Positions 17,417 to 27,090 of a stretch of 64,000 bases of DNA are shown one piece after another. Each line of letters begins with the position of its first letter. Positions within the stretch are counted from its first letter, which is position 1. The notes under the pieces are model-generated. The model saw only the letters and a list, made by a program, of their open reading frames with translations, ran no database searches and had not been told where the DNA came from. Position numbers and translations under genes: made by a program. The DNA is taken from positions 1 to 64,000 of the forward strand of contig CALMPJ010000140.1 in assembly GCA_937871585.1 (NCBI GenBank), written 5' to 3'. Origin of the DNA: an uncultured Acidobacteriota bacterium. GTDB lineage: Bacteria > Acidobacteriota > Blastocatellia > Pyrinomonadales > Pyrinomonadaceae.

Positions 17417-19363
17417 ATGAATTCTAGATCGACGATCCTTGTCGCTAAAGCGATCATTCTGTTCGCTTGCATAACTTTCGTTTTTGATAATGTGGCCTTT
17501 TCGCAAGATAAGGATTGGCGGCTGATCGGGCCGGATGTACTAAAGGCGGAAAAGCCGGTCGTAGATGCGGACGCCGATGCCGAGGCGCTACTTTGGGAGG
17601 TTCGCATCGACGACTCTTCCGCAGACGGCTTTACAATGAAGAACTACGTTCGGGTGAAGATCTTCACCGAACGTGGCCGAGAGAGATACAGTAAGTTCGA
17701 TATTCCGTTCTTCCGCGGCTTGAAGATCAAAGATCTGGCTGCCCGCGTCATCAAGCCCGATGGAACTATAGTAGAGATAGGAAAGAACGATATTTTCGAG
17801 CGAGAGATCGTCCGAGCTTCCGGGATCAAGGTAAAGGCAAAATCGTTCGCTGTGCCGAATATCGAACCAGGAGTGATCGTTGAATACCGATACAAGGAAT
17901 CATACGCTGATGGTGGAGCGTCCGGACTGAAACTCGAATTTCAGAAGGACATTCCGGTACGAGATCTTAGCTATTACTACAAGCCCTTTCTAGGAGAACC
18001 GAGATATAAGGTCTTCAATACCAACGACGTAAAATTCATCAAGGACAAAGGCGGCTACTATCTCGCTTCCCGCACCAATGTCCCCGCTTTCAAACAGGAA
18101 CCATTCATGCCGCCGGATGATATGGTCCGGCCTTGGGTGAGGCTCGGTTCTGCAAGGATCTCGATAAGTGGAATGGTTGCGAAAATGCAGCTGGCTACAT
18201 TTTTGTCGGGACAAGCAAAGGGTCTCAAGAAAATAGCGGCTGAGATCCTCGGAAGCGCCGCGACCGAGGAAGAGAAACTAGCTAAGATCTATGAATATTG
18301 TCAGGGGCAAATATCGAACACATCATTCGACACCACTCTCACAGACGAAATGCGGGAGAAACTGCCCGAGGTCAACGATCTAAAGGATGTCATCAAGCGA
18401 AAATCCGGTTCGGCCATGCATATTGATATGTTGTTCGCCGCGCTCGCGATGGCGGCGGGCATGGATGCACGTATTGCTTACCTAGGTGATCGAAGCAAGA
18501 TGTTCACATCGTCGGGAAATATAGACCAGGAGTTTTTGCATCCCGGTGCGATCGGTGTAAAAGTTGCCGGCAAGTGGAAATTCTATAACCCCGGCTCGAA
18601 GTTCGTTCCAATAGGGAGACTTGTCTGGTATGAAGAGGACGGAGCCGCCGAGGTTATCGGGGAAAAGCAGTTTGAATGGTCAACAACGCCATATTCTGAT
18701 CATACGTTCACTAATACGGCTCGGACGGCAAAGCTGGTTCTCACCGAAGATGGAACGCTTGAGGGCGACATAACGGTCGAACTCAATGGCCAATTGGCGA
18801 TCTCGTACCGAAACAACAACTACGACGAATCTCCGGCAAAGCTTGAGGAGAATCTGAAAGACGACATCAAACGCAAAGCTAGCAATGCTGAGGTCTCGGC
18901 GATCTCGATCGAAAATTTGTTGGACATTACAAAACCGGTAGTTCATCGATATCACATTAAGATCCCAAACTACGCTCAAAAGACAGGAAAGCGAATGTTC
19001 TTTCAGCCCGGCTTCTTTGAATATGGAACCCAGCCGGCGTTCACGAGCGCGCAGCGGCAATATGACATATTTTTCCGGCACCCGTGGTCCGAGAAAGACC
19101 GTATCGAGATAAAATTCCCAAGTAATTACATGATCGACAACGGCGAAACCCCTGCTCCCATCTTTGATAGAAGTCGAATAGTAGTTGACGAGATAAGTAT
19201 CCGACTCGATGCCGCACGTTCAACGATCTTCTACGATCGCGACTTTTACTTTGGAGGACAAGGCAAAGTCCTGTTCGGGGCGTCGGTTTACAATGCGTTC
19301 AAGGGCCTTTGGGACGGCATTCACAAAATAGACACTCAACAGCTTTCGATCAAGCAGAAATAG
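17417..19363 (+). CDS. Secreted DUF3857 / transglutaminase-like protein with degenerate triad
   Basis: The 648-residue protein has a signal peptide or N-terminal anchor (ILVAKAIILFACITFVF). The DUF3857 domain occupies about residues 60-240 (VRVKIFTERGRERYSKFDIPF, VIEYRYKE), then a transglutaminase-like domain about 260-400, then a beta-rich tail. The catalytic cysteine is absent: where the partner reads GYGDCKDKA, this one has KRKSGSAMHIDMLF. The Asp position reads FYNPGS, though a histidine (FLHPGA) is kept. GAGG at 17407-17410 supports ATG 17417. It lies 18 bases upstream of an intact paralogue, so the two probably act together. Function is not known. Confidence 0.82.
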   Translation: MNSRSTILVAKAIILFACITFVFDNVAFSQDKDWRLIGPDVLKAEKPVVDADADAEALLWEVRIDDSSADGFTMKNYVRVKIFTERGRERYSKFDIPFFRGLKIKDLAARVIKPDGTIVEIGKNDIFEREIVRASGIKVKAKSFAVPNIEPGVIVEYRYKESYADGGASGLKLEFQKDIPVRDLSYYYKPFLGEPRYKVFNTNDVKFIKDKGGYYLASRTNVPAFKQEPFMPPDDMVRPWVRLGSARISISGMVAKMQLATFLSGQAKGLKKIAAEILGSAATEEEKLAKIYEYCQGQISNTSFDTTLTDEMREKLPEVNDLKDVIKRKSGSAMHIDMLFAALAMAAGMDARIAYLGDRSKMFTSSGNIDQEFLHPGAIGVKVAGKWKFYNPGSKFVPIGRLVWYEEDGAAEVIGEKQFEWSTTPYSDHTFTNTARTAKLVLTEDGTLEGDITVELNGQLAISYRNNNYDESPAKLEENLKDDIKRKASNAEVSAISIENLLDITKPVVHRYHIKIPNYAQKTGKRMFFQPGFFEYGTQPAFTSAQRQYDIFFRHPWSEKDRIEIKFPSNYMIDNGETPAPIFDRSRIVVDEISIRLDAARSTIFYDRDFYFGGQGKVLFGASVYNAFKGLWDGIHKIDTQQLSIKQK

Positions 19364-19381
19364 TTATTTGCGTTAGGTTTG

Positions 19382-21388
19382 ATGATCGGTGGTGAAATGC
19401 GAAATTTACTTACCAGACTTGCTTTCGGGTTTTTCGTTACGGTGATCGTATCGCTTACGGCGGTTTCAGGAGGACACGGAGCTGTAGTAGACGAGATACC
19501 GTCGTGGTTGCTGCAGGCACGTCAAAGCACTGTGCCAACATACGACAAGGAGGTTGTCGGTGTTGTTCTGTATGACGAGCAGATCGTCACTCTTGGCAGC
19601 GACAACAAATTGGTTACCACCGAGAACTTCGCTGTCCGGATACTCACTCGTGATGGCCGTTCACTTGCGGTTGCGCGTGCTCATTACCTTTCAAGTGCAA
19701 GTAAGGTCCGAGAGATCAATGCTTGGCTGATCAGACCGGACGGCACGACCAAACAATATGAGAAAAAGGACGTTGTCGATGTCATAGATGACAATGACGA
19801 TATCTATAACGAAGGGCGGATCAAGGTCATCAACGGCCGTGACGACGTCGACGTCGGGTCGGTATTCGCGTTTAGCGCGACGACCGAAGAAACACCTCTG
19901 TTCTTTCAAGACCGATGGGAGTTTCAGACCAGGCTTCCCGTATTGCGGTCGCGATATACCCTGAATCTACCGAGCGGATGGACAGCAAGCAGCCTTACTT
20001 TCAATAGCCCTGAGATCAAACCGCAGGTGACTGGAAATAGCTATACCTGGGAACTGCGCGACCTGAAATCCATTCCGTGGGAACCAATGAGTCCATCGGT
20101 CATGAATCTCTCGCCAAGGATCGTAGTGAACTTTGGTTCGGGTTCGTCGGCACAAAGCGGCACACAGACATTTACGGATTGGGTAGACGTGTCTCGCTGG
20201 GGAGCTACCCTTCACGATCCTGCGGTCATCATTGACGACGCCGTGGCGGCTAAGGCAAGAGAGCTTACGGCGGACTCGACAACTGAGCTTGAACGTATTC
20301 GTGCGATCGGAACTTATGTGCAAAACCTGCAATACATCTCGATCGATATAGGCGTGGGCGCCGGAAATGGATACAGGCCACGAACTTCGACAACGGTACT
20401 TGGCCGAGGTTATGGTGACTGCAAGGACAAAGCGAATTTGATGCGGGCGATGCTCAAAGTGCTCAAGATCGATGCGTACCCGATTTTCATTTTCTCCGGC
20501 GATCCGACGTTCGTTCGCGAGCAGTGGCCCTCCCCAAAACAATTCAACCATTGCATTATTGCGGTCAAAGTCGGCGACGCTACACAGGCACCGACCGTAG
20601 CTAGTCATCCGAAACTTGGGCGCTTGCTGATCTTCGACGCGACCGACCAGTTTACGCCAGTCGGTGATCTTCCTGATTACTTACAAGGCAGTTTGGGCCT
20701 GATCGCTGCCGGCGAAAACGGCGGCATCTTTCGGATGCCGCTTACACCGCCCGAAACCGACCTGATCGAAAGAACCATCGACGCAAAGATAGAGGTCGAC
20801 GGTGCAATGTCCGGTAATATCAAAGAGAAGATGATGGGTCAGGCCTCAAGCTATGCTCGGCGTGACACGCGAGAATCTTCGGCCGCTCAGTTTCGAAAAA
20901 TGATCGAGGGCTGGCTGACGATGGGTGCAACAGGTTCTCAACTCGTCGATCTAAATTTCAAAGATATCCCGCAAGACGCACGATTTGACCTCAGCGTCGA
21001 TTTCCGAGCGCCTCTTTATGGGCAACTGATGCAAGGCCGGCTGTTAGTCTTCAAGCCTGTTTTCGTCAGCAGACGTCATTCCGTTGCTTTGACCGAGCCA
21101 AAACGTTCAAGCCCGGTAGAGATCGAATCCGCCATGATGCGCGAAACGTCTGTTTTCAAGCTGCCACCGGGATTCGGAGTCGACGAAATGCCTGATCCTG
21201 TAACGCTTGAGACTGAATTTGGAAAGTACACAACAATTTATGAACATTCGGGCGACAAGCTGACGTTCAAGCGAACTCTAACGATGAAACGTACGCTTGT
21301 TTCTCCGGAAAAATACGAGATGGTTCGAACGTTTTATGCGAAAATGCGCGAAGCCGAGCAATCTCCGGTCGTCCTGATCAAAAAATAG
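19382..21388 (+). CDS. Secreted DUF3857 / transglutaminase-like protein with intact triad
   Basis: The 668-residue protein is the second of a tandem pair. A signal peptide (LAFGFFVTVIVSLTAVSGGHG) is followed by DUF3857 (ENFAVRILTRDGRSLAVARAH, LIRPDGTTKQYEKKD) and a transglutaminase core. The Cys-His-Asp triad is visible as GYGDCKDKANL, QFNHCIIAV and LLIFDATDQFTP. A beta-rich tail ends the protein. Members of this family may crosslink or cleave peptides or isopeptide bonds outside the membrane, but no substrate is established. Two in-frame ATG codons (19382, 19397) are possible starts; GGTGGTG precedes the second. A terminator-like hairpin follows. Confidence 0.82.
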   Translation: MIGGEMRNLLTRLAFGFFVTVIVSLTAVSGGHGAVVDEIPSWLLQARQSTVPTYDKEVVGVVLYDEQIVTLGSDNKLVTTENFAVRILTRDGRSLAVARAHYLSSASKVREINAWLIRPDGTTKQYEKKDVVDVIDDNDDIYNEGRIKVINGRDDVDVGSVFAFSATTEETPLFFQDRWEFQTRLPVLRSRYTLNLPSGWTASSLTFNSPEIKPQVTGNSYTWELRDLKSIPWEPMSPSVMNLSPRIVVNFGSGSSAQSGTQTFTDWVDVSRWGATLHDPAVIIDDAVAAKARELTADSTTELERIRAIGTYVQNLQYISIDIGVGAGNGYRPRTSTTVLGRGYGDCKDKANLMRAMLKVLKIDAYPIFIFSGDPTFVREQWPSPKQFNHCIIAVKVGDATQAPTVASHPKLGRLLIFDATDQFTPVGDLPDYLQGSLGLIAAGENGGIFRMPLTPPETDLIERTIDAKIEVDGAMSGNIKEKMMGQASSYARRDTRESSAAQFRKMIEGWLTMGATGSQLVDLNFKDIPQDARFDLSVDFRAPLYGQLMQGRLLVFKPVFVSRRHSVALTEPKRSSPVEIESAMMRETSVFKLPPGFGVDEMPDPVTLETEFGKYTTIYEHSGDKLTFKRTLTMKRTLVSPEKYEMVRTFYAKMREAEQSPVVLIKK

Positions 21389-21405
21389 ATCGGGGCCTAA
21401 TGTGA

Positions 21406-21439
21406 AATGCGGCGGTCGGTTTATGCCAATCGCCGCATT
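21406..21439. terminator. Hairpin terminator between convergent genes
   Basis: AATGCGGCG (21406-21414) pairs with CGCCGCATT (21431-21439), and the loop can partly extend the stem (GTCGG/CCAAT). The T run is short. It sits between the convergent DUF3857 and M16 genes and probably serves both. Confidence 0.65.
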
Positions 21440-21459
21440 CTTGTGTCTTAACCGTAGAT

Positions 21460-24243
21460 CTAGTTTGCCAACGGATTACCGTCAGCATCAAGATAAAAAA
21501 CCGGCATTCCAAGTTCCTTAAGCCCCGGTTCGATGACCTTTCGGTCGCCGACAATGACGATCGCCATGTTGTCGGGGTCGAGGTATTTGTTGGCGGCTCG
21601 ATTTACATCATCGAGTGTGACGGCGTTTATTTTGCTGATGTACTCATTGTAGTAATTGTCGCCAAGACCAAAGATGACCAGATTCGCAAGCTGGTTTGAG
21701 ATGCCGCCAATCGTTTCAAATGCTGCCGGGAAACGTCGGATCAAGCTTTGCTTATTATAATCTAGCTCTTTCTGAGTGACCGGAATGCCGCCGCGAATGC
21801 CGCGAATTTCCTTCATCAGTTCGTAAACCGACTCTTTCGTAACGGCAGTCTGCATATCGCCGCCGGCACGGAATGGCCCAGCACCGCGACGATATGTGAA
21901 TCCGCTGTTCGCTCCGTAGGTGTAGCCTTTGTCTTCGCGTAGGTTCATCGATATTCGCGAAGTAATGGCACCGCCAAGGATCGAATTCATTACAACTACA
22001 GGGAAATAGTCGGGATTAGAACGGTCAATACCAACTTGGCCTGCGGAAACTACCGACTGTGCCGAATTCGGGCGATCAACGATATAGATCCCGGGCTTGC
22101 TTACGGCTTTGGTCGAGGGCAACTGCTTTGGAGCAACACTTCCTGATGACTTCCATTCGCTAAATGCACGTTCCAGGCTTGCCTTCAGGGACGACTTGTT
22201 AAAATCGCCGGCAACTATAAGTACGCCATTTTCAGGCTTGAATGTGCTCTGGTAATAACCTACTAGATCATCGCGAGTGATCGCCTTGATAGTCGATTCG
22301 TTGTTGTCGCGTCCATACGGGTGATCACCATAGAGCACTTTGTTGAATGCCGTGTTGTTAATGATGTTCGGGGTTGAACGCTGCTGACGAAGCTGGACGA
22401 GCAGACGTCCGCGTGTGCTTTCGAGCTCAGCGGCCGGGAATGTCGGATTCAGGATCACATCCGAATAGATCGCGAGTGCAGCATCGAGATTTTTCGTCAA
22501 AGTCTGCAGAGATACGTTGGTCGAATCCCAACCGCCGCCGATGTTCATATTCGCGCCGATCGACTGAAGCTGGTTTGAGATATCTACCGCCGAACGAGTT
22601 TTCGTGCCGTCGTCCATTAGCGTTGTGGTCATACCGGCGACACCTGTTTTGCCGTCCGGCTCGTTTGCACTACCGGTTTTCATGACCAGATTCATCGAGA
22701 TCATCGGCAGCTCACGCTGCTCGACCATCCAAACCTCCAGGCCATTGGCGAGCTTGGTCTTTTCGATCGGCGGAAGCGAAAGCTTAGGATCGGGGCCAGC
22801 TTTTGGCAATGCCGCGGCTTGAGCCGCGATCTTTGCCTCGTCGCGCTTCTCTGACTTTACCGAGGTTGGTTGATTTGCCTGTCGACCGCCCCCACCACCG
22901 GCAGCCGGTTTTGGCGTGTATGTCATTACCAGGCGATTTTCAGTCAAATAAATGTTTGCGACGCGCTGAACGTCTGCCGCTGTGACACGTGCGTAACGAT
23001 CGAGGTCCTGCTGGAAATAGTTTGCTTGACCAACATAACCTGCATAGTTCGTGAGCTGTCCGGCCTTTCCAAGCGTCGTTTGCAATCCAAAGATCGTCTG
23101 CGAATCGATAGAGTTTTTGGCACGAGCGATCTCGTCTGCGGTCGGGGGATCTTTTTTTATCTTTTCTATCTCGGCAAAGATCTCCTTTTCAATATCATCG
23201 AGCGATCTGCCCGGACGAGCGGTTGCTTGTACTTGGAAGGTTCCCGCGATCTCGCTTGAATTATTGAACCCGAAAACATTCGAGACCAATTCTTTGCCGT
23301 AGAGCAGATTGCTCTGCAGACGCGAACCACGGCCTGACGAAAGTATGTTGCTCAGAATATCCAATGCCGGTTCATCCGCAGCGTATTGACGAACGGTATG
23401 CCAAACAAAGTAGCGACGCGGAAGCGGAGCCAATGCATCGTCAACATTTACGCGGATCTCTTTCGCGATCGTCGGCTGCGTCGGATTCGGACGCGTTATT
23501 TCATCGCCGACGGCAACCTGACCGAAATACTTCTCGATCCATGTTTTTGCCTGCTTCTCATCGAAATCACCTGAAACCACGAGGATCGTGTTCTTGGCCG
23601 TGTAATACTGGCGGAAGAAATCTTTGACGTCTTCCATAGAAGCAGCTTGCAGGTCTTCGAGCGAACCGATCGTCGTCCAGTTATAAGGATGAGGTTTTGG
23701 ATAAAGTATCTCGCCGATCTTTTCGAACGCTGCACCATAAGGCTGATTATCGACGCGTTGACGGCGCTCGTTTTTTACGACGTCGCGTTGATTATCAAGC
23801 TTCTCTTGCGTCATTGCCGGTAGAAGGTTGGCGAGACGGTCCGCTTCCATGTAAAGGGCGAGTTCAAGAAAATTCGATGGAACGGTCTCGAAATACCACG
23901 TACGGTCTTGATTCGTCGTGCCATTTATCGAGCCTCCGGCCTCTTGCAGTGGTGTGAAATAGTCCGAATCGTAGTTCTTCGAGCCCTGGAACATCATATG
24001 CTCAAACAAATGTGCAAAGCCGGTACGGCCCGCCGCTTCGTTCTTGGAGCCGACGTGATACCAAGTACCGACGGTCACAACGGGCGTCGAACGGTCAACG
24101 TGAGTGATCACACGGAGGCCGTTTTTGAGTTTGTATTCCTTGGACTGGATCTTAGGCAGCTTCAAAGCCGTTTGACCAAAAACAGGCATTGTTGCGGCCC
24201 AAACCATAATTGCAACCATCGCGAAAACCAACGATCTTTTCAT
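21460..24243 (-). CDS. Secreted M16-family zinc protease
   Basis: The 927-residue protein has a signal peptide and two M16 (pitrilysin-type) halves. The first half has the inverted zinc motif HLFEHMMFQGS (HxxEH) and the downstream Glu in KNERRQRVDNQPYG. The second half (from about residue 500, KLANGLEVWMVEQRELPMIS) has lost the catalytic motif, as is normal for the non-catalytic half of the two-domain form. A Gly-rich linker joins them (GGGGGR). Such enzymes act on periplasmic or exported peptides. It lies 96 bases downstream of the sigma/anti-sigma pair on the same strand. Confidence 0.9.
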   Translation of the reverse strand: MKRSLVFAMVAIMVWAATMPVFGQTALKLPKIQSKEYKLKNGLRVITHVDRSTPVVTVGTWYHVGSKNEAAGRTGFAHLFEHMMFQGSKNYDSDYFTPLQEAGGSINGTTNQDRTWYFETVPSNFLELALYMEADRLANLLPAMTQEKLDNQRDVVKNERRQRVDNQPYGAAFEKIGEILYPKPHPYNWTTIGSLEDLQAASMEDVKDFFRQYYTAKNTILVVSGDFDEKQAKTWIEKYFGQVAVGDEITRPNPTQPTIAKEIRVNVDDALAPLPRRYFVWHTVRQYAADEPALDILSNILSSGRGSRLQSNLLYGKELVSNVFGFNNSSEIAGTFQVQATARPGRSLDDIEKEIFAEIEKIKKDPPTADEIARAKNSIDSQTIFGLQTTLGKAGQLTNYAGYVGQANYFQQDLDRYARVTAADVQRVANIYLTENRLVMTYTPKPAAGGGGGRQANQPTSVKSEKRDEAKIAAQAAALPKAGPDPKLSLPPIEKTKLANGLEVWMVEQRELPMISMNLVMKTGSANEPDGKTGVAGMTTTLMDDGTKTRSAVDISNQLQSIGANMNIGGGWDSTNVSLQTLTKNLDAALAIYSDVILNPTFPAAELESTRGRLLVQLRQQRSTPNIINNTAFNKVLYGDHPYGRDNNESTIKAITRDDLVGYYQSTFKPENGVLIVAGDFNKSSLKASLERAFSEWKSSGSVAPKQLPSTKAVSKPGIYIVDRPNSAQSVVSAGQVGIDRSNPDYFPVVVMNSILGGAITSRISMNLREDKGYTYGANSGFTYRRGAGPFRAGGDMQTAVTKESVYELMKEIRGIRGGIPVTQKELDYNKQSLIRRFPAAFETIGGISNQLANLVIFGLGDNYYNEYISKINAVTLDDVNRAANKYLDPDNMAIVIVGDRKVIEPGLKELGMPVFYLDADGNPLAN

Positions 24244-24339
24244 AAAACACTCCTGAAACTTAAATGCAGAAAAAGGCGGAGCCTGTACGGAACGTACGAT
24301 AACTCAGCCATTTGCTGTTGATAAAATTAGATACGAATA

Positions 24340-25203
24340 TCAGCTCGAAACTGTTTCAACCTTGGCGAGAGCCGCTATCTTCTTACGGTCTGAAACGACC
24401 ACACCGCCGGGTTTCTCGACCGTGATAGCGAAGATCTTTGGATCCTTTGCTGCGAGTTTGGCATCGATCGGAATGATCACGTCACCATCCGCCGTGATGT
24501 CAAATACGCCGCCGTCCTTCGGGTGCTCTTCGAGTTTGGCGTTCTCAAAGATCCAGAGCTGATACTGTTCTTTCGTCTTGTCGTTGACCGGAAGACCTCG
24601 AAAGCGCATGAATCCGGCCTGTTTTGCATCGCTCCAAACGACTTCACCCGAGACGTTCTTCATGTCGCCGGTTGCGGTAGGCATTGGTCCCCATGTGGCC
24701 TTCACCATATTCGGCGACGCCATCATTTCGTCAAACTGAGCCTTTATATCGGGCTTCGCCGGCGAAGCCGTCGGCGTTGGTCCGCCCGCAACAGTCGGCC
24801 CCTGAGTTTGTTGACGTGAGAACCAGATGTTGACTGCCAGGGCGACACAAGCTGCCGCAGCAACGGCCCAACCGAGCCAGCCGAAAAATGAGCGTTTGGG
24901 TTTAAACTCGAAGGTCGGCTGCATGGCGTTGGCGTCTGCAACAGGCGAATGTTCAGGTTGCTCAGTTCCAAAATATGCGTCGGCAGACGATAGCACTTTC
25001 GCGCGCAGATGCTCAGGCATCGGTTCGATCTCGTCCATACCGGATAAAGCTACAGCCGAAGCAGCGATCTCGAACGAATCGTCAATGTCGTAATCGAGCT
25101 CAGCGGCGAGAGCCTTGAGCTGAACCAATTCGGCATTGTCGAGACCTTCGATAGCCTGTTTGGCCAGGAGGTCGAATAGTGTGTCGTGACGTTCGTCAGT
25201 CAT
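24340..25203 (-). CDS. Anti-sigma factor, RskA-type
   Basis: The 287-residue membrane protein has a cytoplasmic N-terminal helical region (about 1-110, starting MTDERHDTLFDLLAKQAIEG), one transmembrane helix (FGWLGWAVAAAACVALAVNI) and an extracytoplasmic RskA-like domain (about 145-287; FDEMMASPNMVKA, GGVFDITADGDVII). It overlaps the ECF sigma gene by 4 bases, the normal arrangement for an anti-sigma and its target. Release probably involves proteolysis of the anchor. The signal it senses is unknown. Confidence 0.82.
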   Translation of the reverse strand: MTDERHDTLFDLLAKQAIEGLDNAELVQLKALAAELDYDIDDSFEIAASAVALSGMDEIEPMPEHLRAKVLSSADAYFGTEQPEHSPVADANAMQPTFEFKPKRSFFGWLGWAVAAAACVALAVNIWFSRQQTQGPTVAGGPTPTASPAKPDIKAQFDEMMASPNMVKATWGPMPTATGDMKNVSGEVVWSDAKQAGFMRFRGLPVNDKTKEQYQLWIFENAKLEEHPKDGGVFDITADGDVIIPIDAKLAAKDPKIFAITVEKPGGVVVSDRKKIAALAKVETVSS

Positions 25204-25754
25204 ACTGTTGCCTCCTGTAGATTTCCTGAAACTCCTAGCACTTCTCTCACCGCTACTAAGCCTCTTCGGGCGTGTGTCTTGACCGTCCCCAGCGGCATAC
25301 CTGTCGCGTCTGCGATCTCTTGATGCGACATTCCTTGAACAATCGACAGCCGCAAAACCTGCTGCTGTTCGGGCCGCAACGTTCGCATCGCCTTTGCCGC
25401 TTCTTCTGCCTCGACGCTTATCTGCATCGACTGGTCAGAACGCGTAAACGGTTCCAGCAACACATCGTCAAGCGAATCCGCCGAAATGCGACGCGACGAA
25501 TGCCGTATCTTATCGATCACACGGCGCCGAGCGATCATCGCAATGAACGTCGTCTCCGAGGCCTGCGACTCGTCGAATCGGGCAGCGTTCTTCCACAGAT
25601 CAACGAACACCTCTTGTACAACGTCCTCGGCATCGTCCGGGTTTCGCATCAGCTTACGCGCGATCGACCAGACGAGCCCGCCGTACTTGTCCAGACATTC
25701 CTGGACGGCATTGCGGTCGCCGTTCGCGATTCGTTGAAGGATAGATTCAGCCAC
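25200..25754 (-). CDS. ECF-type RNA polymerase sigma factor
   Basis: The 184-residue protein has sigma region 2 (DDAEDVVQEVFVDLWKNAA, FIAMIARRRVIDKIRHSSRR) and region 4 (LRPEQQQVLRLSIVQG, HQEIADATGMPLGTVKTHARR, the helix-turn-helix). Region 3 is absent, as in ECF sigmas. It would direct polymerase to stress or envelope genes until held by the RskA-type anti-sigma translated right behind it (ATGA overlap). No self-promoter motif was obvious in the 109 bases upstream. Confidence 0.9.
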   Translation of the reverse strand: MAESILQRIANGDRNAVQECLDKYGGLVWSIARKLMRNPDDAEDVVQEVFVDLWKNAARFDESQASETTFIAMIARRRVIDKIRHSSRRISADSLDDVLLEPFTRSDQSMQISVEAEEAAKAMRTLRPEQQQVLRLSIVQGMSHQEIADATGMPLGTVKTHARRGLVAVREVLGVSGNLQEATV

Positions 25755-25863
25755 TCTTTCTAAATTCGATATAGCTAAGCTAACCCATCGTTCGCGTACA
25801 AATCAACCGCGACGACGCACAAGGCTCGAGGGGTATCGCCGTCAGATGTGTCTTCGCCGAACG

Positions 25864-26316
25864 TTAAACTTCGGTTTCAAGGGACGGAGAATTTTTTCTT
25901 AGCAAAATAGAAAGGACAAAAACCAAGAACAAAAGCACGGAAGTTGCCGCTGAGATCAGACAGAATTGGCAAAATGCACCAATCAGCGACGCCTGAATGT
26001 AAATCAATATTCCGGAGACGATCGCCATTACAGCCGCCTGAATTCCGAACAGCGGCCAAAGTCTGTAACCGTAAAGCGTTAGAAGAGCAAGCGAGAAAGC
26101 GATGAAATAACCAACCGCACCGATCAATGCTAGTGGAATGCCCTGAACCTCTGCGTATTGACTGGTCAAGACCATTTCGCAGCCTTCGATCAAGCTGCAC
26201 GGCACCGGTTCGGCAGTGTAATGATGAACGGTAAGGTAAACAGAATCAGCAAGGCCCGCGATCGCCAGCACGATGGCGGCGACAGCGAGCCAGGTTTTTG
26301 GAACGAGCGATAGCAT
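25864..26316 (-). CDS. VKOR-family membrane protein
   Basis: The 150-residue protein resembles bacterial vitamin K epoxide reductase homologues, which reoxidise DsbA using a quinone. Four transmembrane helices are seen. An early loop carries two cysteines (PCSLIEGCEMV) and the last helices carry the redox pair CQFC (GAFCQFCLIS). It overlaps the upstream DsbA-like gene by one base, so the two are coupled and probably form a disulfide-making pair. Length is shorter than full VKOR-thioredoxin fusions, consistent with a separate partner. Confidence 0.88.
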   Translation of the reverse strand: MLSLVPKTWLAVAAIVLAIAGLADSVYLTVHHYTAEPVPCSLIEGCEMVLTSQYAEVQGIPLALIGAVGYFIAFSLALLTLYGYRLWPLFGIQAAVMAIVSGILIYIQASLIGAFCQFCLISAATSVLLFLVFVLSILLRKNSPSLETEV

Positions 26317-27086
26317 TACTTCGATGCCGGAGAAGCTGATGCCGGTGCGGACGGTGCGCTGCCCTTGGCAAGTTCAGCGTCGATCGCGGTCTTAAGACCC
26401 GAGACCGTCATGCTGTTAAAATCGACCAAGACGCCGTTGATAAAGACGCTAGGAGTAGAGCTGACACCCAGACCGCGACCGCGAGCCATATCGTCATTGA
26501 CGCGGCCTTTAGTTGCAAGGCCTGCCATATCGGTCGTGAATTTATCGACGTTCAAGCCAAGGTTCTTCGCGTAATCGCTCCACATCTGGCGGTAATTCGG
26601 GCTCGATGACCAATCTTTCTGGTTATTGAAAAGCTGAGACTGGAATTCCCAGAATTTATTTTGCATACCAGCTGCCTCGACAGCCACTGCTGCGTCATAT
26701 GCCTTGTCGTGAGCAGGGATCGAAAGCGGAAAGTTGCGGAAAACGAACTTGATACGGCTGCCGTACATCGATTTGATCTCGTTCATTACGGGATTTGCTC
26801 CGGCACAAGCGGCGCATTGGAAATCCGCAAATTCCTCGACAACCACAGCGGCATTCTGTCCGCCGGCGGCATATAACGTTGGCATCGCGCCAGCCGGAGC
26901 CGTCGCCGGATTGACCGGTGGCTTATTTGTGTTTCCGGCTGTGGGCCGAGCATTGTTGTTGCCTGTTGTTGGCGTTCTGTTGCTGATCAAATACCAGCCG
27001 ACCAATACAACGGCGATCAATACACCGCCGATGATGAAGATCGGTGCACTGCTTTTTGGTTTAACTTGTGGTGCCTGTGGTGCCAT
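26316..27086 (-). CDS. Membrane-anchored DsbA-like thioredoxin-fold protein
   Basis: The 256-residue protein has an N-terminal transmembrane anchor (IFIIGGVLIAVVLVGWYLIS), a Pro/Asn/Thr linker and a DsbA-type thioredoxin fold. The active site is CAAC (FADFQCAACAGANPVMNEI), and the cis-Pro loop is GVSSTPSVFING. It would oxidise substrate thiols in the periplasm and be recharged by the VKOR-like protein encoded next. It starts 4 bases after dxs. Ala/Pro/Ser-rich ends look like flexible linkers. Confidence 0.9.
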   Translation of the reverse strand: MAPQAPQVKPKSSAPIFIIGGVLIAVVLVGWYLISNRTPTTGNNNARPTAGNTNKPPVNPATAPAGAMPTLYAAGGQNAAVVVEEFADFQCAACAGANPVMNEIKSMYGSRIKFVFRNFPLSIPAHDKAYDAAVAVEAAGMQNKFWEFQSQLFNNQKDWSSSPNYRQMWSDYAKNLGLNVDKFTTDMAGLATKGRVNDDMARGRGLGVSSTPSVFINGVLVDFNSMTVSGLKTAIDAELAKGSAPSAPASASPASK

Positions 27087-27090
27087 TTAT

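Noticed and set aside
19967-20608. 213-codon minus frame within the DUF3857 gene
   Set aside because: Shadow of the intact transglutaminase-like gene; Arg/Ser-rich without motifs.
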